Shown here piece after piece: positions 52,868 through 63,420 of a stretch of 64,000 bases of DNA; position 1 is the stretch's first letter, and every line of letters starts with the position of its first letter. The DNA is from Halopseudomonas pertucinogena (lineage in GTDB: Bacteria > Pseudomonadota > Gammaproteobacteria > Pseudomonadales > Pseudomonadaceae). Below the pieces are notes generated by a model. The model saw nothing but the letters and a program-made list of their open reading frames with translations. It did no database searches and was not told where the DNA came from. The DNA is taken from contig NZ_BMNN01000006.1 in the NCBI RefSeq assembly GCF_014646575.1, positions 62,001 to 126,000 on the forward strand, written 5' to 3'. The position numbers were made by a program, and so were the translations under genes.

Positions 52868-53689
52868 ATGAAATCTTTCTCCTTCACTGTCGGCATGCTT
52901 GTCATGGTCGCCTTGCTGACACCCCTGCACCTGACCGCCGCCCCCCGTACCGAGGTGATCCCGCTGAATTACGGTCTGGCTGAGAATCTGTTGCCCGCCA
53001 TTCAGCCATTGCTGCGCCCCGATGAGCGCGCTTCGGCCTACGGCAACCAGTTGATCATTCGTGCCGAGCCCGAGCGGTTGCAGGAGATACGTGTCCTGCT
53101 CGATGATCTCGACCGGCGCCCTGCCCGGCTGCGCATCAGCGTGGCCAATGCCGGCAGCAGCAGCGGCAGCCAACGCGGGTATCGGCTGGATGGCCGCATC
53201 CGGACCGGCGCCGGCGATCTGGAGATCGGGCATCCTGGCCGTGGCAGCCAGGCGCGTATCATTCGGCGGGAAACCACCGGCAGCGACGATGGGGTGCGCA
53301 CGATCATGGCCAACGAAGGATACCCGGTGCTCATCCAGAGCGGTCAGAGCATTCCGCTGGAATCCGCCACATCGACTATCCATGGCCAGGTGATGCAGCA
53401 GACCCAGTACCATGACGTGACGTCCGGGTTCTACGCGACGGTGCGACTCAATGGAGACCGCGCCACCATCACCCTCAGCACCAATCATGACCGGACCCGC
53501 GCGGCGGGCAATGACGTGATCGACGTGCAGCGTACCGACACCGTGGTGACTGCACCGCTGGGCGAGTGGGTAACCATCGGCGGTGTCGATGACCTGGCCA
53601 GCGGGCAGAGCCGGGATATCGGGCGGCGTATCACCACCGGCAGTGCGATGCAACAGAGTATCCGGGTCATGGTGGAGCGGTTGGATTGA
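52868..53689 (+). CDS. Exported protein with secretin-N-like domain
   Basis: The 273-residue protein has a signal peptide (MKSFSFTVGMLVMVALLTPLHLTAA). Next comes one short secretin N-type domain (VIPLNYGLAENLLPAIQPLL, then NQLIIRAEPERLQEIRVLLD), the ring-building unit of type II/III and pilus secretins. The remaining part is beta-rich and Gly/Ser-rich. It lacks the outer-membrane secretin pore domain, and no secretion genes are nearby. ATG 52868 has GAGGT about 7 nt upstream. Similar stand-alone proteins occur in Pseudomonas without known function. Confidence 0.8.
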   Translation: MKSFSFTVGMLVMVALLTPLHLTAAPRTEVIPLNYGLAENLLPAIQPLLRPDERASAYGNQLIIRAEPERLQEIRVLLDDLDRRPARLRISVANAGSSSGSQRGYRLDGRIRTGAGDLEIGHPGRGSQARIIRRETTGSDDGVRTIMANEGYPVLIQSGQSIPLESATSTIHGQVMQQTQYHDVTSGFYATVRLNGDRATITLSTNHDRTRAAGNDVIDVQRTDTVVTAPLGEWVTIGGVDDLASGQSRDIGRRITTGSAMQQSIRVMVERLD

Positions 53690-54139
53690 GCTTTGTTATA
53701 GATTTGTAGTGTTTTTATTAAATCACTACATCCGCATTGACTTCTGCCTTCCGAACCCGCATTATTGCCCCGCTCCCGCTAGCCAGAGCCCCCGAACGGG
53801 GCTCCGGGTGGATTCCGGAACCTAAGGAACCACTCGTGTCTCTACCGCCCACAAGGCAGTTCGACGAGGTTGCGACTGGAACGAAGTTGTCCTGAGGGAC
53901 GGGGAAGCGAATCAAAACGTAACAGCCTGCATGGCCTGGATAGTCATTGCCCTATCGAGCTACAGCTTGAGCGGTCAGGACATCCGCATCAGGGGACTGT
54001 TCGTCACCCTCCTCTCTCCTGTCATTCTTCAATTCCGGTCCCTGTTTCGACGCACTGCGGAGTGCCGCACCCATGCTCTGGCTGATGGGTTCGGGGTCGA
54101 CCAACGTCAGAACCAATCGCACACTTTGAAGGATTGACC
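53690..54139. other. Long aceA upstream region
   Basis: No gene is supported in these 450 bp. The region holds a TGTAGTG...CACTACA inverted repeat (53705-53730), a possible TTGACT -35 (53737-53742), and a GAGCCCC-CGAAC-GGGGCTC hairpin (53786-53804). A long leader, also with a short GTCC-TGA-GGAC-like stem near 53890, runs into aceA. Small open frames inside it show no coding character. Confidence 0.55.
53705..53730. promoter_or_regulatory. TGTAGTG-N12-CACTACA inverted repeat upstream of aceA
   Basis: The seven-base arms match the half-sites of the palindromes upstream of icd but are spaced more widely (12 bases). It lies just upstream of a possible aceA promoter and just behind the preceding gene, so an operator or a terminator role are both possible. 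Confidence 0.5.
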
Positions 54140-55738
54140 ATGTCTGCTTACCAAAACGAAATCAAGGCTGTTGCTGCGCTGAAAGAAGCTGCAGGTAACG
54201 GCTGGAGCGCAATCAACCCGGAATACGCAGCTCGCATGCGTGTTCAGAACCGCTTCAAGACCGGTCTGGATATTGCCAAGTACACCGCAGCCATCATGCG
54301 CAAGGACATGGCCGAATACGACGCCGACAGCTCCGCCTACACCCAGTCCCTGGGTTGCTGGCACGGCTTCATCGGTCAGCAGAAGCTGATCTCCATCAAG
54401 AAGCACCTGAAAACCACCAACAAGCGCTACCTCTACCTGTCCGGCTGGATGGTTGCCGCGCTGCGCTCCGAGTTCGGCCCGCTGCCCGACCAGTCCATGC
54501 ACGAGAAGACCTCCGTCGCCGCACTGATCGAAGAGCTCTACACCTTCCTGCGTCAGGCTGATACCCGTGAGCTGGACCTGCTGTTCACTGCTCTGGATGA
54601 TGCCCGCGCCGAAGGCAACAAGGCCCGTGAAGCTGAAATCCAGGCCCAGATCGACAACTTCGAAACCCACGTTGTGCCGATCATCGCCGACATCGATGCC
54701 GGCTTCGGCAACGAAGAGGCCACCTACCTGCTGGCCAAGAAGATGATCGAAGCTGGCGCCTGCTGCATCCAGATCGAGAACCAGGTTTCCGACGAGAAGC
54801 AGTGCGGCCACCAGGACGGCAAGGTAACTGTTCCCCATGCCGAGTTCCTGGCCAAGATCAACGCCGTACGCTATGCCTTCCTTGAACTGGGCGTTGACGA
54901 CGGTGTGATTGTTGCCCGTACCGACTCCCTTGGCGCAGGCCTGACCAAGCAGATCGCCGTGACCAACGAGCCGGGCGACCTGGGCGATCAGTACAACAGC
55001 TTCATCGATGGTGACTACATCACCAGCGCTGACGACATCGAGAACGGTGACGTCGTCATCAAGGCCAACGGCAAGCTGCTCAAGCCCAAGCGTCTGGCGT
55101 CCGGCCTGTTCCAGTTCCGTGAAGGCACTGGTGTTGATCGCGTGGTTCTGGACTGCATCACTTCCCTGCAGAACGGTGCCGACCTGCTGTGGATCGAAAC
55201 CGAGAAGCCCCACGTCGGCCAGATCGCCGAGATGGTCAACCGCATCCGCGAAGTGGTTCCGAATGCCAAGCTGGTCTACAACAACAGCCCGTCCTTCAAC
55301 TGGACTCTGAACTTCCGTCAGCAGGTGTACGATGCCTGGGTTGCCGAAGGCAAGGACGTTTCCGCCTACGACCGCGCCAACCTGATGAGCGTCGAGTACG
55401 ACGGTACCGAGCTGTGCAACGAAGCCGACGAGCGCATCCGCACCTTCCAGGCTGACGCTTCCCGTGAAGCAGGTATCTTCCACCACCTGATCACTCTGCC
55501 GACCTACCACACTGCCGCGCTGTCCACCGACAACCTGGCCAAGGGCTACTTCGCCGATGAAGGCATGCTGGCCTACGTCAAGGGCGTTCAGCGTCAGGAA
55601 ATCCGTCAGGGTATCGCCTGCGTCAAGCACCAGAACATGGCTGGCTCCGACATCGGTGACAACCACAAGGAGTACTTCGCTGGCGAAGCTGCTCTGAAAG
55701 CGGGTGGTAAAGACAACACCATGAACCAGTTCGGTTAA
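54140..55738 (+). CDS. aceA: Isocitrate lyase (long form)
   Basis: AceA splits isocitrate into glyoxylate and succinate in the glyoxylate shunt. The 532-residue form is that of Pseudomonas, longer than the E. coli enzyme. The catalytic segment is DEKQCGHQDGK, with the nucleophilic Cys and Gln in place of the Lys often seen before CGH. Substrate and metal residues are in ADIDAGFGNEEATYLLAKKM and NNSPSFNW. ATG 54140 (MSAYQNE) has AAGGATTG upstream; an ATG 6 nt earlier is possible. Codon use is strongly biased. A strong terminator follows. Confidence 0.97.
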   Translation: MSAYQNEIKAVAALKEAAGNGWSAINPEYAARMRVQNRFKTGLDIAKYTAAIMRKDMAEYDADSSAYTQSLGCWHGFIGQQKLISIKKHLKTTNKRYLYLSGWMVAALRSEFGPLPDQSMHEKTSVAALIEELYTFLRQADTRELDLLFTALDDARAEGNKAREAEIQAQIDNFETHVVPIIADIDAGFGNEEATYLLAKKMIEAGACCIQIENQVSDEKQCGHQDGKVTVPHAEFLAKINAVRYAFLELGVDDGVIVARTDSLGAGLTKQIAVTNEPGDLGDQYNSFIDGDYITSADDIENGDVVIKANGKLLKPKRLASGLFQFREGTGVDRVVLDCITSLQNGADLLWIETEKPHVGQIAEMVNRIREVVPNAKLVYNNSPSFNWTLNFRQQVYDAWVAEGKDVSAYDRANLMSVEYDGTELCNEADERIRTFQADASREAGIFHHLITLPTYHTAALSTDNLAKGYFADEGMLAYVKGVQRQEIRQGIACVKHQNMAGSDIGDNHKEYFAGEAALKAGGKDNTMNQFG

Positions 55739-55775
55739 TTCCGACCATTCAGGGCTTCTGGCCCGGTGTTGAGGA

Positions 55776-55799
55776 AAGGCCACCTTCGGGTGGCCTTTT
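55776..55799 (+). terminator. Terminator after aceA
   Basis: AAGGCCACC-TTCG-GGTGGCCTT is a perfect 9-bp stem with a UUCG loop, followed by TTCTTTG. It lies 37 bp after the aceA stop. Confidence 0.92.
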
Positions 55800-55844
55800 C
55801 TTTGAGGGGTTGGCAGGTCGCTGTCACCCTCTGCCCCGCTCGCG

Positions 55845-55850
55845 TACAAT
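55845..55850 (+). promoter_or_regulatory. Possible -10 of thioesterase gene
   Basis: TACAAT lies 70 bp before the thioesterase ATG, with a weak CTGTCA about 18 nt upstream. This is a motif match only. Confidence 0.3.
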
Positions 55851-55919
55851 ACGCCCTTCACCGCCGTCCCGGCTTTGCTTCCGGTCCCCGGCACTCCATG
55901 CAGCAGCAGGTTTTTTAGA

Positions 55920-56363
55920 ATGGCACGTTTACATCTGGAATTTCCGGAAGATCAGTTCTATTTCACCACGCAACTGACCGTCCGCATCACCGACATCAAC
56001 TCCGGCAAGCATCTGGCCAACGATTCCATGGTATCCATGATCTCGGAAGCGCGGGCGCGCTTTCTTTATCAGTTCGGTATTGAAGAAGTCAGCGTCAATG
56101 ATGTCGGCATCATAGTCACCGACCTGGCCACCACTTATCGCCGTGAAGCCTTCGCCAGAGAAACGCTTGTGTTTGAAGTGGGGCTGATGGATCTCAACAA
56201 ATACGGTGGTGATATCATCTTCCGCATTACCAAACTGGACACCGGAGAGCTGGTAGCGCTGGCCAAGTCCGGCTTCGTTTTCTACAACTTCCTGGCGGCC
56301 AAGGTAACCCCCATGCCGGAAGACTTCCGCCTGCGCTTCCCGGGCGTCAATCATATTGATTGA
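55920..56363 (+). CDS. Acyl-CoA thioesterase family protein (hot-dog fold)
   Basis: The 147-residue hot-dog protein resembles 4-hydroxybenzoyl-CoA thioesterase-like enzymes (DQFYFTTQLTVRITDINSGK, ISEARARFLYQFGIEE, TYRREAFARETLVFEV). It probably hydrolyses an acyl-CoA; the substrate is unknown. ATG 55920 (MARLHLEF) begins the conserved part. It lies between aceA and the convergent oprF, with strong terminators on both sides, so it is a single-gene unit. Confidence 0.82.
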   Translation: MARLHLEFPEDQFYFTTQLTVRITDINSGKHLANDSMVSMISEARARFLYQFGIEEVSVNDVGIIVTDLATTYRREAFARETLVFEVGLMDLNKYGGDIIFRITKLDTGELVALAKSGFVFYNFLAAKVTPMPEDFRLRFPGVNHID

Positions 56364-56381
56364 GCGCACCAGCCGAACATG

Positions 56382-56411
56382 AAAAAACCCGGTCCTGAGA
56401 CCGGGTTTTTT
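56382..56411. terminator. Bidirectional terminator between thioesterase and oprF
   Basis: AAAAAACCCGGTC-CTGA-GACCGGGTTTTTT is a perfect 13-bp stem whose ends give U-tracts on both strands. It serves both convergent genes. Confidence 0.95.
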
Positions 56412-56426
56412 ATTGCCAGAGTTCGA

Positions 56427-57404
56427 TCAGCGAACTTCGACCTGGGTTTCCACTTCAGCTTCCACGCGACGGTTCATGGCGCGACCGTCATCGGTGGAGT
56501 TGTCGGCGATCGGGCGGGATTCGCCATAGCCGACAGCATTGACGCGGGAAGACTCGACACCTTCATCAATCAGAGCCTGACGCACGGAGTTGGCGCGGCG
56601 CTCGGACAGATCCTGGTTGTAGGCGTCAGTACCGACGGAGTCGGTGTGGCCTTCAACAGTGGTGGTGACCGAGGGATAGGTCTTCATGAACTCGGCCAGG
56701 CTCTGGATGTCCTGACGGAACTCGGGGCGAATGGTGTCGCGGTCAAAGTCGAACTTCACGTCCAGCTCAACGCGTACGGACTGCATCTCGGGAGCGGGTT
56801 CCGGTGCGGGCGCCGGAGCCGGTGCCGGCTCAGCCTGAGCAACAACCGGAGCGGGCTTGGAGCCACCGAAGTTCAGACCCAGGCCCACACCGGCCTGCCA
56901 CTCGGTATTGCCATGGTCAATGCCGTACAGGGCGTCAACACCTGCCTTGACGAAGAAGTTCTCGTTCAGGTAGTTCTTGATACCTACACCCGCCATGGCC
57001 ATGGTGGTGCGGTCTTCCTGGCTGGTGCCGGGCTGGTCCAGTTCCTGGTGGGCGAAGCCGCCGGAAACGTAGGGACGCAGTGCGCCCTGTCCGAAGTGGT
57101 ATACGGCTTCCAGATGGGCCATGCGACCGTCCATCTCGTCACCGTCATACGGGCTGCCGGCTTGGTCGACGTCGAGGCTCTTGTAGGTACCCAGGCCGAT
57201 ATTCAACAGTACATCGTCGGTCAGGAAGTAACCGATGCTGCCACCAACCAGGGTGCCATCATCCAGGTTGCGCATACTGTCTGTGAAGTAGCGCTTCGCG
57301 AAAGCCTCAACTTCAACCGAGCCAGCGCTCTGAGCCATTACCGGAAGCGCGGAGGCTGCCATGGCGGCGCTTACAACGATACCTACTGTATTTTTTAATT
57401 TCAT
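56427..57404 (-). CDS. oprF: OmpA-family major porin OprF
   Basis: OprF is the main general porin and cell-wall anchor of pseudomonads. The 325-residue precursor has a signal peptide ending ...ALPVMAQ, an eight-strand N-terminal barrel (about 25-175) and a Pro/Ala-rich hinge (APAPAPAPEPAPE). The C-terminal OmpA domain binds peptidoglycan (VEGHTDSVGTDAYNQDLSERRA). The cysteines found in the P. aeruginosa linker are absent. It follows sigX by 92 bp; SigX drives an oprF promoter in P. aeruginosa. A TATACT -10 and a 14-bp palindrome lie in the leader. Confidence 0.95.
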   Translation of the reverse strand: MKLKNTVGIVVSAAMAASALPVMAQSAGSVEVEAFAKRYFTDSMRNLDDGTLVGGSIGYFLTDDVLLNIGLGTYKSLDVDQAGSPYDGDEMDGRMAHLEAVYHFGQGALRPYVSGGFAHQELDQPGTSQEDRTTMAMAGVGIKNYLNENFFVKAGVDALYGIDHGNTEWQAGVGLGLNFGGSKPAPVVAQAEPAPAPAPAPEPAPEMQSVRVELDVKFDFDRDTIRPEFRQDIQSLAEFMKTYPSVTTTVEGHTDSVGTDAYNQDLSERRANSVRQALIDEGVESSRVNAVGYGESRPIADNSTDDGRAMNRRVEAEVETQVEVR

Positions 57405-57438
57405 CTGTGAATCCCCGTTAAATCCATTCGGACGTTAG

Positions 57439-57452
57439 GTTTTGCGCAAAAC
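57439..57452. promoter_or_regulatory. 14-bp perfect palindrome in oprF leader
   Basis: GTTTTGCGCAAAAC is fully self-complementary and lies between the predicted -10 (agtata at 57462-57467 on the plus strand, TATACT on the minus) and the oprF start codon. It could be a protein site or an mRNA structure. Confidence 0.45.
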
Positions 57453-57496
57453 TCGATACGCAGTATAGCAGAGCTGATAAAACAGCAAGCAAGTGT

Positions 57497-58078
57497 TCAG
57501 AATGGATTGCTGACGTGTTTGCGCAGCTTCTCCAGAGCACGTTTGTAACGCATCTTCGTCGCGCTCAGGCCCATTCTCATGATGTCCGCTATTTCCTGAA
57601 ACTCCAGCTCGGCCACGAAGCGTAACACCAGTATCTCCCGGTCAACCTGATTGACATGCACCAGCCAGTGGTCAAGGCCCTTGCTGTCCATCGCCGGTTG
57701 TTCGGGCTCGTGCGCTTCTTCCTGACCATCCAGACTCAGCGCATCGTACAACCGTCGTTTCCGCTTCTCTTTTCGATACTGAGTAATGCATTCGTTGTAA
57801 GTAATGCTATATAGCCATGTCTTGAACTTGGCTTTACCTTCAAACTGCTTCAGGCCATGCAGCACTTTGAGCATTACTTCCTGACATACATCATCAGCAT
57901 CCCTTTCATTGCCAAGATACCGGGCACACACATTGAAGAGCGTACGCTGGTATCTTCGCATCAGCTCCTCATAGGCAACGGTAGTATGAAAAAGTTCACG
58001 CTGAGCCTGAATTACCAACTCTTCATCCGTCATGTCGGAGAGTCGGCTGCGACTGCGTGAGGCAGATGGGTTGCTCAA
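57497..58078 (-). CDS. sigX: ECF sigma factor SigX
   Basis: SigX is an extracytoplasmic-function sigma factor that controls oprF and membrane and fatty-acid genes in Pseudomonas. Its 193 residues include sigma region 2 (YQRTLFNVCARYLGNERDADDVCQEVMLKVL, with the WLYSITYNECITQYR tail) and region 4 (LEFQEIADIMRMGLSATKMRYKRALEKL). No anti-sigma gene is adjacent, as in P. aeruginosa. Upstream on the same strand is cmpX (40-bp gap), downstream oprF. Confidence 0.95.
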   Translation of the reverse strand: MSNPSASRSRSRLSDMTDEELVIQAQRELFHTTVAYEELMRRYQRTLFNVCARYLGNERDADDVCQEVMLKVLHGLKQFEGKAKFKTWLYSITYNECITQYRKEKRKRRLYDALSLDGQEEAHEPEQPAMDSKGLDHWLVHVNQVDREILVLRFVAELEFQEIADIMRMGLSATKMRYKRALEKLRKHVSNPF

Positions 58079-58118
58079 GACTGCATCATCACTTGGGGAA
58101 TATTGCCCTGCCCCGCGC

Positions 58119-58940
58119 TCAGCGCGAGACAGGTCGGTCTATCAGTGCGCGGTTCGGCATGGAGATGATCCGGCCGTCATCGTCCATCAGCGAGGTCTTG
58201 ACGGTACCGATCTCCTCGATGACCCCCTCGAGCCCATCCACGGTAATGCGGTCACCTACCTCATACAGCTCCCGCAGATAGACGCCGGCGATGATCTGGC
58301 TGACCGTATCCCGGCTGCCCAGCCCCATGGCCAGTGCAGCTGCCGCACCGAAGGAGACGAGCACGATGGCGATGACGGTGTTGAGCAGCTGGGTTTCGAT
58401 CTGCAGCTGACCGATGGCCAGCGACACGGTAATGATGACCAGCAGCCCCTGAACCAGGCGGCTGATACCGCCTGCATAATCCGCGCCGATGCTTTCCACC
58501 GTGCCCTTGACCACACCCGCGACCAGGTGGGACAACAGCAGGCCCGCCAACAGGATCAACGCGGCGCCGAACACCTTGGGCAGATAGAGCGCAAAGGCAT
58601 CCAGGGTAGCGGACACCCGCGCCAGACCCAGGGTCTCGGCGGCGGAAACGACGAAGGTCAGTACGATGAACCAGTAGACGATCTTGCCGATCACTGAAGA
58701 TACCGGCGAGGCGATGCCGATCCGGCTGAGCATACGGGTGACCCCTGCGCCACGCATCAGTCGATCGAGCCCCAGCTTGGCCAGGCCCTTGCTCAGGATG
58801 GCGTCGACGATCCGGGCAACCACGAAGCCCAGCAGGACGATGATCAGCGCCGTGAACAGATCAGGAATGAATGAAGCTATCTTGGCCCACAGAGCCGTCA
58901 TCGCGTTGATGAAGCTCTGGCCCCAGGTTACATGGTCCAT
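58119..58940 (-). CDS. cmpX: Mechanosensitive-channel-like membrane protein CmpX
   Basis: The 273-residue protein has five hydrophobic helices at the N-terminal side and a short MscS-like cytoplasmic segment (VYLRELYEVGDRITVDGLEGVIEEIG). In P. aeruginosa CmpX lies upstream of sigX and affects membrane stress and sigX expression. The start follows crfX by 7 bp. The gene context (crfX-cmpX-sigX-oprF) makes the name secure even though the transported ions are unknown. Confidence 0.92.
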   Translation of the reverse strand: MDHVTWGQSFINAMTALWAKIASFIPDLFTALIIVLLGFVVARIVDAILSKGLAKLGLDRLMRGAGVTRMLSRIGIASPVSSVIGKIVYWFIVLTFVVSAAETLGLARVSATLDAFALYLPKVFGAALILLAGLLLSHLVAGVVKGTVESIGADYAGGISRLVQGLLVIITVSLAIGQLQIETQLLNTVIAIVLVSFGAAAALAMGLGSRDTVSQIIAGVYLRELYEVGDRITVDGLEGVIEEIGTVKTSLMDDDGRIISMPNRALIDRPVSR

Positions 58941-58947
58941 GGCAGGC

Positions 58948-59205
58948 TCACTGTGAATTCAGGTCGGAAGGAGGAGGTTCTGGTTCGCTGCGACGTACGG
59001 GCCTGGCGTGACGAAGCCCGCGGGCACCCCCCTCGCTGATGACCCAGCCCCAGTTGGCAAACAGTTTGAGAAGATCAAACAGGCCGCCGTGAATATGTGC
59101 GCGGTGCAGTACGCGTTCCAGTCGCCGGTCATCCTCAAGACTCGAGGTCGAGGGGCTGGAGTTCTGCATCAAGCTGCGCAGGTGATGCTCGAAAGGATCT
59201 TCCAT
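58948..59205 (-). CDS. crfX: CrfX protein
   Basis: This small 85-residue protein starts MEDPFEHHLRSLM and has a hydrophobic middle (HGGLFDLLKLFANWGWVIS) and a Pro/Arg-rich tail. Its position directly before cmpX-sigX-oprF corresponds to CrfX of Pseudomonas, whose molecular role is not established. ATG 59205 has GGAG 7 nt upstream; an ATG 24 nt earlier is less likely. A large hairpin lies 38 bp upstream. Confidence 0.75.
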   Translation of the reverse strand: MEDPFEHHLRSLMQNSSPSTSSLEDDRRLERVLHRAHIHGGLFDLLKLFANWGWVISEGGARGLRHARPVRRSEPEPPPSDLNSQ

Positions 59206-59242
59206 GGCAATCTCCGAATGAGTAGGCACAGAGCAAAGACGC

Positions 59243-59274
59243 GCGCCGAGCGGGTAATGTCACCCGCCCGGCGC
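59243..59274 (-). terminator. Hairpin between rraA and crfX
   Basis: GCGCCGAGCGGGT and ACCCGCCCGGCGC pair over 13 bp with one mismatch around a 6-nt loop. On the minus strand it is followed by GCGTCTTTGC. It probably ends or thins the ppsA-rraA message before crfX. Confidence 0.65.
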
Positions 59275-59295
59275 CGCTCCGCTCTCAGTCCAACG

Positions 59296-59781
59296 TCATT
59301 CGGGCATTTTCAGGGCAACCGGAGAGACGATGATGCCGTTATTGTCGGCATACACGAACTCGCCCGGGCGGAAGGTGACGCCGCCGAAGGTGACCGGCAC
59401 GTTCAGATCACCGATGCCGCGCTTGTCGGTCTTCATCGGATGGCTGGCCAGGGCCTGGATACCCAGCGCCGTCTGGATCAGAACATCAACATCACGGACG
59501 CAACCGTAGATGATGATCCCCTCCCAACCGTTGCCGGCAGCCTTTTCTGCCAGCATGTCGCCCAGAAGAGCGCGGCGCAGGGAGCCGCCGCCATCCACCA
59601 CCATGACCTTGCCGGTGCCATCTTTCTCGACCAGCTCCTTGACCACCGAGTTGTCTTCGAAACACTTGACCGTGACGATCTCGCCACCGAAGGAGTCGTG
59701 CCCGCCGAAGTTGGCGAACATGGGCTCCACCACTGCCACGTCGGGGTAGGCGTCGCACAGATCCGGAGTTACATATTGCAT
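59296..59781 (-). CDS. rraA: RraA family protein (RNase E inhibitor / HMG aldolase fold)
   Basis: The 161-residue RraA-like protein binds RNase E and dampens RNA decay in E. coli. Relatives in Pseudomonas also have 4-hydroxy-4-methyl-2-oxoglutarate aldolase activity. The glycine-rich active-site motif [19 protein letters not shown] and the [11 protein letters not shown] segment, with the Arg-Asp pair of the aldolases, are present. Either or both activities are possible. It starts 19 bp after ppsA on the same strand, probably one transcript. Confidence 0.9.
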   Translation of the reverse strand: MQYVTPDLCDAYPDVAVVEPMFANFGGHDSFGGEIVTVKCFEDNSVVKELVEKDGTGKVMVVDGGGSLRRALLGDMLAEKAAGNGWEGIIIYGCVRDVDVLIQTALGIQALASHPMKTDKRGIGDLNVPVTFGGVTFRPGEFVYADNNGIIVSPVALKMPE

Positions 59782-59800
59782 TGTTCTGCTCCTGGGCCGA

Positions 59801-62170
<2,370 letters not shown>

Positions 62171-62331
62171 GGTGATCTCTCCGTCAATCTAATGAATAAG
62201 GTTGGCAGCGCAGGCTTTGCCGTCTGGTCTGCAAGTCACAAATACGCCACAATGCCGCTTTGACGCTTACCGCTCATGTATGGGGCCGACAATTCAGCCC
62301 GACAAAGTTCCGTTATTTTAAGGTTTCACCC

Positions 62332-63150
62332 ATGAAACGCACTGCTTTTTTCATTTCCGATGGGACTGGTATCACTGCCGAGACGCTTGGCCAGAGTCTG
62401 CTCTCGCAGTTCGAGAACATCCAGTTCCGCAAACTGCTTCGGCCTTATGTCGACACCGTGGAAAAAGCGCGGGACATGGTACAACAAATCAATGCCGCTG
62501 CCGAGGCAGATGGTCAGCGTCCGATCATTTTCGAAACCGTGGTCAATCGCGAGATCCATGATGAGCTTGCCCGTTCCCAGGGGCACATCATAGATATCTT
62601 TTCCACCTTCCTCGCTCCGCTTGAGCAGGAACTGGGAGCCGGCTCGTCCTATTCGGTGGGCAAATCCCACTCCATACAGCACAACAGCAACTATCAGGAC
62701 CGCATCGATGCCGTGCACTTCGCCATGGACAACGACGACGGTGCCCGGACCCACCACTACAAGGAGGCGGACATCATTCTGGTCGGTGTCTCGCGCTGCG
62801 GGAAAACCCCTTCCTGCCTTTACATGGCACTGCAGTACGGGATCCGCGCGGCCAACTATCCGCTGACTGATGACGACATGGAGCGTCTGCAACTGCCCGC
62901 CGCGCTCAAACCCCACAAGCACAAGCTGTTCGGTCTGACCATCGACGCCGACCGGCTGGCGAGCATTCGTAACGAGCGCCGCCCGAACAGCCGCTACGCC
63001 AGCTTCGCCCAGTGCGAATTCGAGATCCGGGAGGTGGAAAACCTGTTCCGCCGGGAAAACATCCCGCACATCAACTCGACCCATTTTTCCGTGGAAGAGA
63101 TTTCCGCCAAGATTCTGGTACATATGGGAATCGAGCGCCGGCTCAAATGA
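62332..63150 (+). CDS. ppsR: PEP synthase regulatory kinase/phosphorylase
   Basis: This DUF299 bifunctional enzyme inactivates PpsA by ADP-dependent phosphorylation of its regulatory threonine and reactivates it with phosphate. The 272-residue protein shows the P-loop GVSRCGKT (152-159), the conserved [19 protein letters not shown] start and the late [15 protein letters not shown] motif. ATG 62332 begins the conserved sequence. It is divergent from ppsA, 161 bp apart. A terminator-like hairpin follows at 63158. Confidence 0.96.
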   Translation: MKRTAFFISDGTGITAETLGQSLLSQFENIQFRKLLRPYVDTVEKARDMVQQINAAAEADGQRPIIFETVVNREIHDELARSQGHIIDIFSTFLAPLEQELGAGSSYSVGKSHSIQHNSNYQDRIDAVHFAMDNDDGARTHHYKEADIILVGVSRCGKTPSCLYMALQYGIRAANYPLTDDDMERLQLPAALKPHKHKLFGLTIDADRLASIRNERRPNSRYASFAQCEFEIREVENLFRRENIPHINSTHFSVEEISAKILVHMGIERRLK

Positions 63151-63157
63151 TCTCCTG

Positions 63158-63182
63158 CGCTCGGTGAGCACCTCACCGAGCG
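63158..63182 (+). terminator. Terminator after ppsR
   Basis: CGCTCGGTGAG-CAC-CTCACCGAGCG is a perfect 11-bp stem with a 3-nt loop, followed by the pyrimidine tract TCCTCCTTCC. It lies 7 bp after the ppsR stop. Confidence 0.8.
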
Positions 63183-63349
63183 TCCTCCTTCCGATCTTTC
63201 GCTCTGATCTGCAACCGACTCTCCTAGTTCAATAAATACCTTCCACTCAGCCCGCTTGCATTGCTATCGGGCCTCCCGTTTCTGCCGCCCTGAAAACGCT
63301 GAAATATTCTGTTGAACTTCAAGGAACGATATGTATCATTGTTCGCGTT

Positions 63350-63364
63350 TGATAATGCTTATCA
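63350..63364. promoter_or_regulatory. Fur box upstream of TonB-dependent receptor
   Basis: TGATAAT-G-CTTATCA fits the 7-1-7 Fur consensus TGATAAT-n-ATTATCA with one mismatch. It lies 57 bp before the receptor's start codon, where a promoter is expected, so iron repression is likely. Confidence 0.8.
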
Positions 63365-63420
63365 ATAGACCCCTATTCAGGCATTTTCCGTCGGCCTACC
63401 AAGAAGGAAAGGAGCATTTG

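Noticed and set aside
53870-54085. 71-codon open frame in the aceA leader
   Set aside because: It has no ribosome-binding site of note and no similarity to a known family; more likely untranslated leader.
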